DNA of 64,000 nt from Rickettsia sp. Oklahoma-10 (GTDB lineage Bacteria; Pseudomonadota; Alphaproteobacteria; Rickettsiales; Rickettsiaceae). How positions within the stretch are numbered: the stretch's first letter is position 1; every line of letters begins with the position of its first letter. Positions 49,900 through 59,580 of the stretch are shown piece after piece. The stretch spans positions 823,501 to 887,500 of the forward strand of contig NZ_CP157197.1 in NCBI RefSeq assembly GCF_039954865.1, written 5' to 3'. Position numbers and translations under genes: made by a program. Under the pieces are notes generated by a model that ran no database searches, was not told where the DNA came from, and worked only from the letters and a program-made list of their open reading frames with translations.

Positions 49900-49973
49900 A
49901 GTATCTTAGTAAATTTGTATTGTCCATCATACGAGCTTGTAGCGGTAGTATTTTTATTACTTAGTTGGATAGG

Positions 49974-49995
49974 ATACCGTGAAAAGCCACGGTAT
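49974..49995. repeat. Short hairpin between ftsB and cdsA
   Basis: ATACCGTG, loop AAAAGC, CACGGTAT, then GACACC. It resembles the GGTATGACA end of the GTCATACCG element family and is probably an element remnant. Confidence 0.5.
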
Positions 49996-50068
49996 GACAC
50001 CATATGCATTTTTTGATCCACACAATAGTGTCTGCGTGGAAAGGATATAAAAAGGTCAAGAATATTAT

Positions 50069-50755
50069 TCATAAAATATTGCTTATAAAAAATAATACAG
50101 GCACAGTTAAAATAATACTATCAAATCTGTCTAGTATTCCTCCATGACCGGGTATTATGTGACCACTATCTTTAATGTTAAATTTTCGCTTAAAATATGA
50201 AATAAATAAATCACTTAATTGAGCTATTAATGCTAATATACAACTAATTATAAACAAATAAACTTTATTTGAAAAATAATAATTTTTAATATGAAATCCT
50301 GATATAAAACTAACTAATACCGCAACTACACCTGCTGATAGTATTCCTGTAATCAGACCGCTCCAAGTTTTTTGAGGACTAATTTTTTTGGTAAGTTTTG
50401 CTCCTTTAAAAGTTTTGCCGCCAATCATTGCAAAAGTATCTACGGACCAAATAATACAAAAATAAAGCATAATAAGCCAACTATTGGTATCTTCCGTATT
50501 TAATAATATTAATAGACTTATAGGGATAGGAATAATAATTAGCCCAAGTAATAAATACATAGTAGAAGAACAGGTCATATTATACCATTCAATTAACATC
50601 CCCATGCCCACTAATATCATTAGGCCATAGAATAAAGGTTTAAACCATAATATAGCTGAGACAAATAACGGCACTAAAATTATACTGGACAAAATTCTTA
50701 AATATATGTTTTGTTTATCTTTTGCCAAATGTTCTGTTCCTTTTTGAGTAATCAT
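50069..50755 (-). CDS. cdsA: Phosphatidate cytidylyltransferase
   Basis: CdsA makes CDP-diacylglycerol, the precursor of all phospholipids, in the inner membrane. The 228-residue protein has about seven helices, and the signature SWxxxxDxxAxxxGK-like segment appears as WSVDTFAMIGGKTFKG. KISPQKTWSG and GHGGILDRFDS, with the catalytic Asp residues, follow. The start overlaps the uppS end by 41 bases. A TTG further in would reduce the overlap, but the longer form matches my memory of Rickettsia CdsA. Confidence 0.93.
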   Translation of the reverse strand: MITQKGTEHLAKDKQNIYLRILSSIILVPLFVSAILWFKPLFYGLMILVGMGMLIEWYNMTCSSTMYLLLGLIIIPIPISLLILLNTEDTNSWLIMLYFCIIWSVDTFAMIGGKTFKGAKLTKKISPQKTWSGLITGILSAGVVAVLVSFISGFHIKNYYFSNKVYLFIISCILALIAQLSDLFISYFKRKFNIKDSGHIIPGHGGILDRFDSIILTVPVLFFISNIL

Positions 50756-51395
50756 TTATAGCTTTTTGTATATCATCTTTATGAAAATCAGGCCAATATT
50801 TGTGTGAGAAATATAATTCAGCATAAGCTGCTTGCCAAAGTAAAAAATTACTGATGCGATAAACCCCACCTGGTCTTATTAATAAATCTACATCCGGCAT
50901 TTTAGGATCATAGAGAGCGTTTTGTAAATCGCTCTCGTTTATTTCTTTTTTACCGCTTGCAATAATTTTTGTGCAGGCATCAACTATTTCTTGGCGACTT
51001 CCATAACTAAAAGCTATACAAAGCGTTATTTTATTATTATTTTTTGTTAATTCTATAGCATTATTTATTTGTTTTTGCAATGAACTATTAAGTAAATTAA
51101 GTCTACCTATTACTTTTATTTTGACGTCATTTTTATATAAATTGTTTAATTCAGTTTTTAAATAACTACTTAATAGTTTTATTAAGAACTCTACTTCTGT
51201 GCTTGAGCGTTGCCAATTTTCAGAAGAGAATGTATATAAAGTTATATAAGGTATCCCAAAGTTAATAAACTCTGGTAGTAGTTCGCGAATTTTATCGGCA
51301 CCGGCTCTATGCCCTTCAGATTTCGGTAAATTATTTTTGCCTGCCCAACGTGCATTACCGTCCATTATTATTGCTAAATGTTTTATATTAGTCAT
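50715..51395 (-). CDS. uppS: Undecaprenyl (di)phosphate synthase
   Basis: This cis-prenyltransferase builds the C55 lipid carrier for peptidoglycan. It has the catalytic Asp in IMDGNARWA, the conserved EGHRAGADKIRE and TLYTFSSENWQR, and the C-terminal LLIRPGGVYRISNFLLWQAA. There Val replaces the more common Asp/Glu of GG(D/E)xRxSNF, a small oddity. The length of 226 is normal. It is upstream of cdsA with overlapping frames. Confidence 0.95.
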   Translation of the reverse strand: MTNIKHLAIIMDGNARWAGKNNLPKSEGHRAGADKIRELLPEFINFGIPYITLYTFSSENWQRSSTEVEFLIKLLSSYLKTELNNLYKNDVKIKVIGRLNLLNSSLQKQINNAIELTKNNNKITLCIAFSYGSRQEIVDACTKIIASGKKEINESDLQNALYDPKMPDVDLLIRPGGVYRISNFLLWQAAYAELYFSHKYWPDFHKDDIQKAINDYSKRNRTFGKR

Positions 51396-51417
51396 TATTA
51401 AAAATTAAAACTATAAA

Positions 51418-52884
51418 TTATATTTTTTTAGGTATTTCAATTCTAACTGATAAACCGCCTAAATCCTTGCTATCTTCTAAATAAATAGAGCCTTTATGAT
51501 TGTTTATTATTTCTTTAGTAATAGCAAGCCCAAGTCCTACATTACTTGCATTATCAAGCTGTCTTGCTTTATCCGATCTATAAAACGGTTTAAATACAAA
51601 ATGTTTTTCCGCATCATCTATACCGGGACCATTATCCTCAATAATTATAGTTACGGTAGATGAATTATCTTTTAAAGATATCTTAATTTTGGTTCCATAT
51701 TTTATAGCATTACCGATTAAATTAGACAAGGCTCTTGCAAAAGAATGCGGCTTAATTTGTACTTCTAATTTATTGAAATTAGTAGATTTTATAAATTCAA
51801 TATTTATACTTGATGAATTTGAAACATTGGCTATGTAGTCTTTGTAAGTCTTTGGATGTTCAAGTATTAATATGCGCTCTGCTCCTTGGCTTACATACTC
51901 CTTACTCTTTTCAAAGTTGATCTTCATATTACTATTCCTTATTTTACCAGAATATATATGCGACCATTTGTTTAGAAAATGTTCAATCCAAGGTAATAAT
52001 AAAATTACTTCAAATTGTTCCGTACTCTCACCCTTAGCAAAATCTAAATACGAATTTATAATTTGCTGCATAGTTAATATATCTTGTTTTAATCCTTGTA
52101 TTTCTTCGTTTTCTTCCATTAATTCAAGTTGTAGTTTCATTCTCGTTAAAGGAGTTCTCAGGTCATGTGAGATCATAGCAAGCATAGTGGTTCTTTTAGT
52201 AATTTGTTTTTCAATACGTGCTTTCATTTTTAAAAAAGCAAGCCCTGCTTTTCTTATTTCTAAGGCTCCTGAGGGTTTAAAATTCTTACCTTTTAAAACA
52301 CCTTGACCAAATTTATCCATGTGATCTGCGAGAGCAAGTATTGATTTAATCTGATTTTTGGAGAAAATAATAGAGACGGAAAGTAATATAACAGTTAAAG
52401 ATATAATCCATAAAACGAAAATATATACCGTAGGATTAAGTAATAATTTTGCAGGAAAAGTAATATATAATATTCCATCTTTTAATTCTAACAATACTTC
52501 AATTTTATTTTCTTTATTTAGTTTAACTATATTTTTTTCATGGATTTTTGTAGCTAAAATGTTTTTAAATATAGTTAAAGGCTCACTTAATTTAGGCTGT
52601 TTTATAGGTAACTTTTTATTGAGCTGAAATTGATAAGATAAATTAAGATAATTTTCCAATAAATGGGTTATCTCTCTTGAATTATTTCTATGTTCTTTAA
52701 TCAGCGATTCTATTTCATTGATAATAATAGTACTAGTATAATATGAAACATTATACCAATGACGATCGTAAAACAAAAATATAGCAACAATCTGCCCTAT
52801 TAAAATCGGAATGATTATAATGAACATAAACCGTATAAACAGTGTTCTTGGTAATAATTTAGATATAAAGTGCATAGCCCTCAT
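51418..52884 (-). CDS. EnvZ-like sensor histidine kinase
   Basis: The 488-residue membrane kinase has two helices (about residues 15-37 and 158-180) bounding a periplasmic sensor. A HAMP region and the dimerisation domain with AMISHDLRTPLTRMK (phospho-His) follow. The ATPase domain has NLIGNAIKYGTK (N box), DNGPGIDD (G1) and VGLGLAITKEI (G2). It overlaps the end of the response-regulator gene, a standard regulator-kinase pair. EnvZ-like is the closest description. The signal is unknown. An ATG at 52875 is an alternative start. Confidence 0.9.
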   Translation of the reverse strand: MRAMHFISKLLPRTLFIRFMFIIIIPILIGQIVAIFLFYDRHWYNVSYYTSTIIINEIESLIKEHRNNSREITHLLENYLNLSYQFQLNKKLPIKQPKLSEPLTIFKNILATKIHEKNIVKLNKENKIEVLLELKDGILYITFPAKLLLNPTVYIFVLWIISLTVILLSVSIIFSKNQIKSILALADHMDKFGQGVLKGKNFKPSGALEIRKAGLAFLKMKARIEKQITKRTTMLAMISHDLRTPLTRMKLQLELMEENEEIQGLKQDILTMQQIINSYLDFAKGESTEQFEVILLLPWIEHFLNKWSHIYSGKIRNSNMKINFEKSKEYVSQGAERILILEHPKTYKDYIANVSNSSSINIEFIKSTNFNKLEVQIKPHSFARALSNLIGNAIKYGTKIKISLKDNSSTVTIIIEDNGPGIDDAEKHFVFKPFYRSDKARQLDNASNVGLGLAITKEIINNHKGSIYLEDSKDLGGLSVRIEIPKKI

Positions 52885-53539
52885 TACGCACGGTTTTTAA
52901 ATATTTTGGTTCTTTTGGATTATGTTCTATTTTACTTCTTATTCTAGTAATTTGTACGTCTATAGAACGTATACTAAGACCGCCCATAATTTTTGAAAGT
53001 TCAAAACGACTAATGGATTTACCGGAATTTTTTATTAAAATCTCAAGTAATTTTTGTTCAGTAGAACTAAGAGATACAAGTTGATTATTCTTAGTAAATT
53101 CTTTTGTATTAAAATTATAGAAATTATTGCCGAATTTAATTATATTCGTTTCTTTTTTAAAGTTATTATAATTATTGATTAAATTATTGATCCGTAATAA
53201 TAATTCTCTCGGTTCAAAAGGTTTAGTTATATAATCAGAGGCACCGGCTTCAAGCCCTTTAACACGGTCATCAGCTTCCGATAAAGCAGTAAGCATAACT
53301 ATAGGAATATTATTGCCGGCATCCCTTATAGTAGTAGCAAAATCAAGCCCAGTTATTTCAGGTAACATAATATCTAAAATAATTAAATCATAATTGGAAG
53401 TGTTTAATAGATTTTTAGCTTCTATGACTGAGCTTGCCGTTGATATCAGAAACTCATTTTTATTTAGAAATTGCTTTAAAAGTGCTAATATTCTGCTATC
53501 ATCATCAACGATTAAAATATGTGCCTTGTATGTATGCAT
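52859..53539 (-). CDS. OmpR-family response regulator
   Basis: The 226-residue protein has a receiver domain with the acidic pocket (IVDDDS), phosphoacceptor Asp in LIILDIMLPE and Lys in DYITKPFEPREL. A winged-helix DNA-binding domain follows, ending RIRSKIEHNPKEPKYLKTVR and GYALYI. It is the partner of the overlapping kinase. Repeats (53542-53732) lie immediately upstream, so any promoter must be within or beyond them. Confidence 0.93.
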   Translation of the reverse strand: MHTYKAHILIVDDDSRILALLKQFLNKNEFLISTASSVIEAKNLLNTSNYDLIILDIMLPEITGLDFATTIRDAGNNIPIVMLTALSEADDRVKGLEAGASDYITKPFEPRELLLRINNLINNYNNFKKETNIIKFGNNFYNFNTKEFTKNNQLVSLSSTEQKLLEILIKNSGKSISRFELSKIMGGLSIRSIDVQITRIRSKIEHNPKEPKYLKTVRNEGYALYI

Positions 53540-53541
53540 TT

Positions 53542-53732
53542 ATACTCGTTTAATTTGAAAAGTTGTCTTAGTTGTGTGTTTTATTCTCCTGAGGTATGTT
53601 GTATCGATCAGTAAAAATCTACAGTGTTATCCTGTAGCTTGTGACCACCACAGGTTTCAAAAAAAATAACTTAAAATACTAATAATTGTAGTATTTTTAA
53701 CTGAATCCCACGATCAAGTTATGGGATGGTAA
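53542..53732. repeat. Two repeat units upstream of the OmpR-like gene
   Basis: The first part begins TATACTCGTTTAATTTGAAA, like the sequence near 9903 and 28952. The second (53625-53732) is a palindromic element: GTTATCCTGTAGCTTGTGAC, internal ACTAATAATTGTAGTATTTT, and CGATCAAGTTATGGGATGG. They fill the whole gap between divergent ompR-like and ilvE genes. Confidence 0.65.
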
Positions 53733-53793
53733 GAATAGGCATTATATAAAAAATGCAACTAAGTTAAATCTACTTTAATATAAAAATAGGTTG

Positions 53794-54666
53794 ATGACAA
53801 TGATAAAACTAGAACAAAATTTTTGGCATGTTTGGATTAACGGTAATTTAATTCCTTATGAAGTTGCAAGGATTCACGTTTTGACTCATAGTCTGCATTA
53901 TTCAGGATCGGTATTTGAGGGTGAGAGAGCTTATAACGGTAAAGTTTTTAAATTAAGAGAACATACAGCAAGATTAATAAAATCAGCAGAAGCATTAGGT
54001 TTGGAAGTACCTTATAGTGTGGATGAAATAATAAAAGCTCATAAACTTGTAATAAAACAAAATAATATTAAGGATGCATATATAAGACCGCTTATTTGGT
54101 GCGGAGACGAATCATTAAATATTACTAATCCTAATTTATCTACTAATCTTTTGATTGCCGGTATTCCATCTATGACAAGGTCTTTTGAGAAAGGTATAAA
54201 TTTACATATAAGTCGTTGGCGTAAAGCAATGCCTAATAGCACGCCGGTACAATCTAAATCCGCCGCTCAATATAATATGGCAATAACTAGTAAAAAAGAG
54301 GCTAGAGCTCTTGGTTATGATGATGCATTATTACTTGATTATGAGGGTTATATTGCCGACTGTACTACAACAAATATTTTCTTTGTTAAAGATAAAATGT
54401 TATATACTCCGATTGCTGATAGATTTTTAAACGGTATAACAAGACAAACTATTATTGAAATTGCAAAAGATTTAAGTCTAGAAGTAAAAGAAGAGCGTTT
54501 GAAATTAGAGCAAATAGAGAATTTTACTGGATGTTTTGTTACAGGTACGGCAATCGAGGTACAAAATATTAATTCTATAGACCTGGGTAAAAAAAAGATT
54601 ATTTTCGATGATCATCAAATTGCAAATACCCTAAAAAAAGAATATGGTCGTATTGTTAGGGAATAG
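53794..54666 (+). CDS. ilvE: Branched-chain amino acid aminotransferase
   Basis: This class IV PLP-dependent aminotransferase moves amino groups between Glu and Leu/Ile/Val or their keto acids. The PLP-binding Lys lies in [10 protein letters not shown], with [16 protein letters not shown] and [16 protein letters not shown] as further blocks. It is 290 residues from ATG 53794; an ATG at 53800 is possible and a TTG at 53791 is in frame. No other branched-chain biosynthesis gene is present here, so it may serve degradation or amino-group balance. It could also be a related D-amino-acid-type transaminase. Confidence 0.88.
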   Translation: MTMIKLEQNFWHVWINGNLIPYEVARIHVLTHSLHYSGSVFEGERAYNGKVFKLREHTARLIKSAEALGLEVPYSVDEIIKAHKLVIKQNNIKDAYIRPLIWCGDESLNITNPNLSTNLLIAGIPSMTRSFEKGINLHISRWRKAMPNSTPVQSKSAAQYNMAITSKKEARALGYDDALLLDYEGYIADCTTTNIFFVKDKMLYTPIADRFLNGITRQTIIEIAKDLSLEVKEERLKLEQIENFTGCFVTGTAIEVQNINSIDLGKKKIIFDDHQIANTLKKEYGRIVRE

Positions 54667-54687
54667 AGAGATATTGTTCTAAAAGCT

Positions 54688-54770
54688 TTCATCCTGTGTC
54701 CCTCCCCGGGATCCATATCAACAACTTGTTTAGGATTTTAACTGATCCTGTGGAGGGGACACAGGATGAA
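54688..54770 (+). repeat. Palindromic element between ilvE and dapA with long paired arms
   Basis: TTCATCCTGTGTCCCTCCCC at the left pairs with GGAGGGGACACAGGATGAA at the right. GGATCCATATCA and GATTTTAACTGATCC extend the stem with mismatches. This is the best-preserved hairpin in the window and is likely a recent insertion or compensated copy. Confidence 0.8.
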
Positions 54771-54787
54771 ATTAATAATTAAAAATT

Positions 54788-55672
54788 ATGTATAATATAT
54801 TTAAAGGTTTAATTACCGCAGCTATAACCCCTTTTAAAGATAATAAATTAGATTTAGATGCTTTAGAGAAAATTTTAGAACATCAAATAAAATATGAAGT
54901 CGATGGGGTATTAATTGCAGGTTCAACCGGTGAAGGTAGTAGTTTAAGTTTTGAAGAATATAAATTATTACTGCAAACTAGCGTAGAAATTGTTAATAAG
55001 CGTATTCCTATAATAGGTGGATGTTCATCAAATAATACTGCTTATGCAAGAGAACTTGCAGTGGAATCTACAAAAATTGGGGTTGACGGTTTTATGGCTA
55101 GCCCTCCGTCCTATATAAAACCTACTCAAGAGGGGATTTATAAGCATTTTGAAGCATTGCATGAAGCATGTAATCTACCTATTATGTTATATTCGGCACC
55201 GACTAGAAGCGGAGTAGATTTTTCTGATGAGACAATATTAAGACTTACTAAGCTATCACGTATTTTAGCATTAAAAGATTCCGGAGTAGATTTAGAACGT
55301 CCTATGCGGATTAGAGCAATAGTTAAAGAAAATTTTAATCTTTTGACCGGTAATGATGAAGTAGTATTAGCTTTTAATGCTCAAGGCGGGGTAGGGTGGG
55401 TTTCAGTAGCCTCAAATATTGCTACCAATATATGTAAAGAACTATTAGAGAAGTGGTATAAGAATGATGTTACAGCAGCTCTTGAAATCCATCAGAGATT
55501 ACTACCTTTATATAAAGCTTTATTTGTAGAATCTAATCCAATTCCGATAAAATATGCTGCACATTATTTAGGCTTATGTGAAAATAAAATTAGATTACCT
55601 CTAACTGAAGCAAGCTATAAGACTAAAAAACAAATTGAACACATTATAACATCACTATCTATAAAAATATGA
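54788..55672 (+). CDS. dapA: 4-hydroxy-tetrahydrodipicolinate synthase
   Basis: DapA is an aldolase-type TIM barrel that condenses pyruvate with aspartate semialdehyde, the first step toward diaminopimelate. [14 protein letters not shown] binds pyruvate. [12 protein letters not shown] contains the catalytic Tyr, and [10 protein letters not shown] has the Schiff-base Lys. The length of 294 is normal. dapF in the same window acts later in the pathway. The stop overlaps smpB by 4 bases. Confidence 0.96.
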   Translation: MYNIFKGLITAAITPFKDNKLDLDALEKILEHQIKYEVDGVLIAGSTGEGSSLSFEEYKLLLQTSVEIVNKRIPIIGGCSSNNTAYARELAVESTKIGVDGFMASPPSYIKPTQEGIYKHFEALHEACNLPIMLYSAPTRSGVDFSDETILRLTKLSRILALKDSGVDLERPMRIRAIVKENFNLLTGNDEVVLAFNAQGGVGWVSVASNIATNICKELLEKWYKNDVTAALEIHQRLLPLYKALFVESNPIPIKYAAHYLGLCENKIRLPLTEASYKTKKQIEHIITSLSIKI

Positions 55673-56127
55673 CCGGGTATAAGAAAGTTATTGTACAAAA
55701 TAAGAAAGCACTTTTTAATTATTTTATTGAAGAAAAATTAGAAGCAGGTATTGTATTAAAGGGTAGTGAAGTGCAGTCTCTGCGCCAAGGTAAAGTGTCC
55801 ATAGAAGAAAGTTATGCAGCTGATACCGGACATGAGTTATTCTTATATAACTGTCACATTGCAGAATATGAAAAAGCAAACAGATTTAATCATTCTACTA
55901 GAAGACCGCGTAAATTATTATTGCATACTAAAGAGATAAAGAAAATTGTCGGTAGAATTAAAATAAAAGGCTATACGCTATTAGCTCTTTCTATGTATTT
56001 TAATAAAAAAAACAAAGTGAAAGTTGAGCTTGGTATTGCTAAAGGTAAGAAATTACATGATAAAAGAGAGTCAATTAAAGAAAAAGATTGGAAAAGAGAT
56101 CAGAGCAGATTGCTAAGACAAAAATAA
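55669..56127 (+). CDS. smpB: SsrA-binding protein SmpB
   Basis: SmpB carries tmRNA to stalled ribosomes for trans-translation. The 152-residue protein shows [44 protein letters not shown] and the basic C-terminal tail [20 protein letters not shown]. It is coupled to dapA by an ATGA overlap. The ssrA gene is not in this window. Confidence 0.97.
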   Translation: MTGYKKVIVQNKKALFNYFIEEKLEAGIVLKGSEVQSLRQGKVSIEESYAADTGHELFLYNCHIAEYEKANRFNHSTRRPRKLLLHTKEIKKIVGRIKIKGYTLLALSMYFNKKNKVKVELGIAKGKKLHDKRESIKEKDWKRDQSRLLRQK

Positions 56128-56158
56128 AGTAAAAATAATATAAACTTAAAGGTTATTT

Positions 56159-56971
56159 ATGCAGCATATTATAGGTAAAATATTGGCTATATTATTGGCT
56201 ATATTCCTAATTATTATAGGTGTTTTATTTATTTTTAAAACAATGAAAACTCAGTCTACAAAGTCATTTTCAGTGGAGGTTAAACAAAGTGAGAATGCAG
56301 GAAAATGTGATGAGGAAAGAGTACAAGAAATAATCAAAGATTATTTGCTTAAAACTCCTGAAATAATAATAGAATCAATTGAAGGTTTACAAAAACGTAA
56401 AGTACAGAACAATAAGACTAAAGTTAATGATTATCTAAAGGATAACAAGTTAGCTATTGAAGATAGCCAAAGCTTTCCTATTATAGGCAATAAAGACGCT
56501 GATATAACAATAGTGGCTTTTTATGATTACAATTGTTCTTACTGTAAGAACGGCAATATTTCTATAAGTGCACTATTGCAAAATGATCCAAAAGTTAAAG
56601 TTGTATTAAGACCACTTCCTATCCTTGGAGATGCTTCCGAATATCTTGCAAGAATATCGTTAGCGGTTTATAAGATTAATTCAGGTAAATTAAAAGTTGT
56701 ACATGATGCATTAATGAAAATAAGAAATGTTTCTAAAGAGTCTGTAAAGGAGTTATTAACTGAGAATGGCTTAAATGCTATGGAAATTGAAGAAACTGCC
56801 GATAGTATGGAGATTAAAGATTTAATTACTCAAAATATAAAAATAGCTAGAAAACTTAAAATTCAAGGAGTACCTTCGTATATAATTGATACAAAATTAA
56901 TACCGGGGTTAATAGATTTCCCACAATTAATAAACATAGTTAAAGAAATTAGGGATAATAAGAGTTCTTAA
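56159..56971 (+). CDS. DsbA-family thiol:disulfide oxidoreductase (Com1-like)
   Basis: The 270-residue protein has an N-terminal membrane anchor (about residues 5-27) and a periplasmic DsbA/BdbD thioredoxin domain. The active site is CSYC in FYDYNCSYCKNG and the cis-Pro loop is in IQGVPSYII. An N-terminal helical DUF-like part (DYLLKTPEIIIESIEGLQ) is typical of the Com1/DsbA proteins of intracellular bacteria. Unlike the TlpA-like protein at 12183, both catalytic Cys are kept. Confidence 0.9.
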   Translation: MQHIIGKILAILLAIFLIIIGVLFIFKTMKTQSTKSFSVEVKQSENAGKCDEERVQEIIKDYLLKTPEIIIESIEGLQKRKVQNNKTKVNDYLKDNKLAIEDSQSFPIIGNKDADITIVAFYDYNCSYCKNGNISISALLQNDPKVKVVLRPLPILGDASEYLARISLAVYKINSGKLKVVHDALMKIRNVSKESVKELLTENGLNAMEIEETADSMEIKDLITQNIKIARKLKIQGVPSYIIDTKLIPGLIDFPQLINIVKEIRDNKSS

Positions 56972-56983
56972 GAAGAGATTAAG

Positions 56984-57072
56984 TGTCATAATACTATATC
57001 CTTTCCACGGTTTCCAAAAATACGGCTTATAATGTGCACATGATGACTATTGTTCCTGAATCGCAGGATGAC
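56984..57072 (+). repeat. Degenerate palindromic element between converging dsbA-like and sucD genes
   Basis: GTGTCATAATACTATATCCT and GAATCGCAGGATGACA, with CCACGGTTTCCAAAAATAC in the middle, keep the family outline but with many changes. Another fragment with CAAATGACAACTTGAGTATC follows near 57111. Confidence 0.5.
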
Positions 57073-57180
57073 AATGACAAATCCAAAGACCGACAACAAT
57101 ACCTGCTTACAAATGACAACTTGAGTATCAATGTAACAAAAGCCAATGCCATGCTGGAATTCGACTGCTATTGAATAACT

Positions 57181-58059
57181 TTAACCTTTATTTAACAGAT
57201 CCAACATAGTTTTACCGATATCAGCAGGGGATCTAGTAATGGTTATTCCGGCACTTTGTAAAGCTTCAAGCTTATCTTCAGCACTTCCTTTTCCTCCAGC
57301 AATAATAGCTCCGGCATGCCCCATTCTTTTACCGGGTGGTGCTGTAACACCTGCAATAAAGCTAACAATAGGCTTCTTGATTTTTGATTGTTTAAGAAAG
57401 TTGGCTGCATCTTCTTCTGCATTACCGCCAATTTCACCAATCATAATAATTGCTTTTGTTTCATCATCTTTCAAAAACATTTCAATACAATCAACAAAAT
57501 TAGTCCCGTTGACAGGGTCACCGCCTATACCGACGCATGTAGATTGTCCAAGACCTACTGCTGTTGTTTGAGCAACGGCTTCATAGGTTAGAGTACCTGA
57601 TCTTGAAACAATACCTACTATTCCTTTTTTATGAATATGTCCCGGCATTATACCAATTTTGCATTCTCCTGGTGTTATAACTCCTGGACAATTAGGACCG
57701 ATTAATCTAGTTTGAGAACCGACTAAAGCACGTTTTACTTTTACCATATCAAGTACCGGAATTCCTTCCGTTATACATACTACTACTTCAATTTCAGCAT
57801 TGATTGCTTCTAATATTGAATCAGCAGCAAAGCTGGGCGGAACATATATAACGCTTGCATTTGCACCGGTTTTTGCTTTTGCTTCATGTACGGTATTATA
57901 TACCGGTAAATCAAGGTGAGTATGACCGCCCTTGCCCGGTGTAACACCCCCAACCATGTTAGTACCATAAGATATCGCTTGTTCAGAGTGAAAAGTGCCT
58001 TGTGCACCTGTAAAACCCTGACATATGACTTTTGTTTTTTTATTTATTAATATTGCCAT
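57181..58059 (-). CDS. sucD: Succinyl-CoA synthetase alpha subunit
   Basis: SucD carries the phospho-His and binds CoA in the TCA-cycle step succinyl-CoA to succinate. The N-terminal CoA-binding [15 protein letters not shown], the ligase part with [13 protein letters not shown], and [14 protein letters not shown] with the phosphorylated His are all visible. The length of 292 is normal. It lies downstream of sucC on the minus strand, 124 bases apart. Confidence 0.97.
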   Translation of the reverse strand: MAILINKKTKVICQGFTGAQGTFHSEQAISYGTNMVGGVTPGKGGHTHLDLPVYNTVHEAKAKTGANASVIYVPPSFAADSILEAINAEIEVVVCITEGIPVLDMVKVKRALVGSQTRLIGPNCPGVITPGECKIGIMPGHIHKKGIVGIVSRSGTLTYEAVAQTTAVGLGQSTCVGIGGDPVNGTNFVDCIEMFLKDDETKAIIMIGEIGGNAEEDAANFLKQSKIKKPIVSFIAGVTAPPGKRMGHAGAIIAGGKGSAEDKLEALQSAGITITRSPADIGKTMLDLLNKG

Positions 58060-58183
58060 GTTAAATAATTAATTTTATTTTATGTTATTGCCCGTGAGGC
58101 ATGAATCCAGTAAAAAATATAATAAAGTAGTTTTTTATAGGTTAATTTTGTTATAATTTTATACGGAAGTAAGATTATTTTTT

Positions 58184-59389
58184 CTAGACTCCACCTCCAA
58201 TGGAATGAAACCGGTCGCTATGCTTTTCTACCTTTATAGCCTTAACTATTTTATTTGCAGCATCTGCTAAATCATTTGCCGGTATTATTTCTAAACCAGA
58301 ATTTGATAAAATTTTTTCACCTTTTTCAACGTTTGTACCAGCTAAACGTACCACTAATGGCACTTTTATACCTATTTCTTTTGCAGCTGCAATAATTCCT
58401 TCTGCTATAATATCACAACGTATAATGCCGCCGAAAATATTAACTAAGATCCCTTGTACTGCTTTATCGGATAAAATTATTTTTAAAGCTTCTTTTACAC
58501 GCTCACGATCGGCTCCACCGCCGACATCCAAGAAATTAGCAGGTGAAGCACCGTAAAGCTTAATAATATCCATAGTAGCCATGGCAAGACCGGCGCCGTT
58601 AACCATACAACCAATATTACCGTTCATTTTTACATAACTAAGTCCTGCATTTGCTGCTCTTGTTTCTAGAGGATCTTCCTCATCGTGATCACGCATAGCG
58701 GTAATATTAGGGTGTTTGAATAGGGCATTCTCATCAAAAGTGATTTTTGCATCTAAAGCTAGCAAATCACCGTCGGTTTTTACAATTAAAGGATTAATTT
58801 CAATTTGTGTTGCATCGGTTTCAATAAAAGCATTATAGACCGATTTTACTATTGCTTTCATCTGTTTAGTTTGGTTATCCTTAAAGCCTAGCTCATATGC
58901 TATGCCTCGCATATGAAAATCTTGTAAGCCAGTTGCAGGATCAACAGAAAATTTAACAATTTTTTCCGGATTTTTTTCTGCTACTTCTTCAACATCAACT
59001 CCTCCTTCAGTAGAAGCTATGCAAGTAATACAGCTAGCAGATCTATCAAATACGATACTAAAATAATATTCTTTTAAAATATCACAACCTGATTCAATAT
59101 AAAGACGTTTTACTTTTTGTCCTTTAGGTCCTGTTTGATGTGTTACTAAATTAATACCAAACATGTTATGGGCAATTTTCTTGGCTTCTTCTTTACTCTT
59201 AACAACCTTAACACCACCTGCTTTACCTCTACCGCCGGCATGTATTTGTGCCTTAATTACATATATTGCCGTATTTAACTTATCTATGGTTTCATTAATC
59301 ATTTCGGTTTTTGTAACGACTAGTCCGTTGGAAGTAGGTACACCGTATTTTCTTAAAATCTCTTTTGCTTGATATTCATGAATGTTCAT
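58184..59389 (-). CDS. sucC: Succinyl-CoA synthetase beta subunit
   Basis: SucC is the ATP-grasp, nucleotide-binding subunit. It starts [18 protein letters not shown] and contains [24 protein letters not shown]-type EINPLIVK, and [10 protein letters not shown]. At 401 residues it has about 15 residues beyond the usual end ([13 protein letters not shown]), encoded by DNA that includes TTCATTCC, a possible palindromic-element relic. The rest is ordinary. Confidence 0.96.
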   Translation of the reverse strand: MNIHEYQAKEILRKYGVPTSNGLVVTKTEMINETIDKLNTAIYVIKAQIHAGGRGKAGGVKVVKSKEEAKKIAHNMFGINLVTHQTGPKGQKVKRLYIESGCDILKEYYFSIVFDRSASCITCIASTEGGVDVEEVAEKNPEKIVKFSVDPATGLQDFHMRGIAYELGFKDNQTKQMKAIVKSVYNAFIETDATQIEINPLIVKTDGDLLALDAKITFDENALFKHPNITAMRDHDEEDPLETRAANAGLSYVKMNGNIGCMVNGAGLAMATMDIIKLYGASPANFLDVGGGADRERVKEALKIILSDKAVQGILVNIFGGIIRCDIIAEGIIAAAKEIGIKVPLVVRLAGTNVEKGEKILSNSGLEIIPANDLADAANKIVKAIKVEKHSDRFHSIGGGV

Positions 59390-59475
59390 TTTAAATAATT
59401 TATTTAAATAATTAAAGCACAGTATAATAACTAATCTTTAAACTGTAAAGAAGAGAGTTATTGTTAATGAATAAG

Positions 59476-59552
59476 GGCATACCACGCCTTGAATACAGTA
59501 TCTTGTGTCTCAGACTGTACCCTAAGATACTGCTACAAGTTCGCGGGATGAC
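59476..59552 (-). repeat. Degenerate palindromic element upstream of sucC
   Basis: GGCATACCACGCCTTGAATA and TACAAGTTCGCGGGATGACA show family ends. The centre has TATCTTGTGTCTC and its partial complement. It lies between sucC and the S9 peptidase gene. Confidence 0.6.
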
Positions 59553-59580
59553 AATAAAAAATTGAACCATGTAATAAAGA

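Noticed and set aside
57239-57571. 110-codon plus-strand open frame opposite sucD
   Set aside because: It is antisense to conserved sucD codons, including the phospho-His region, and has no independent support.
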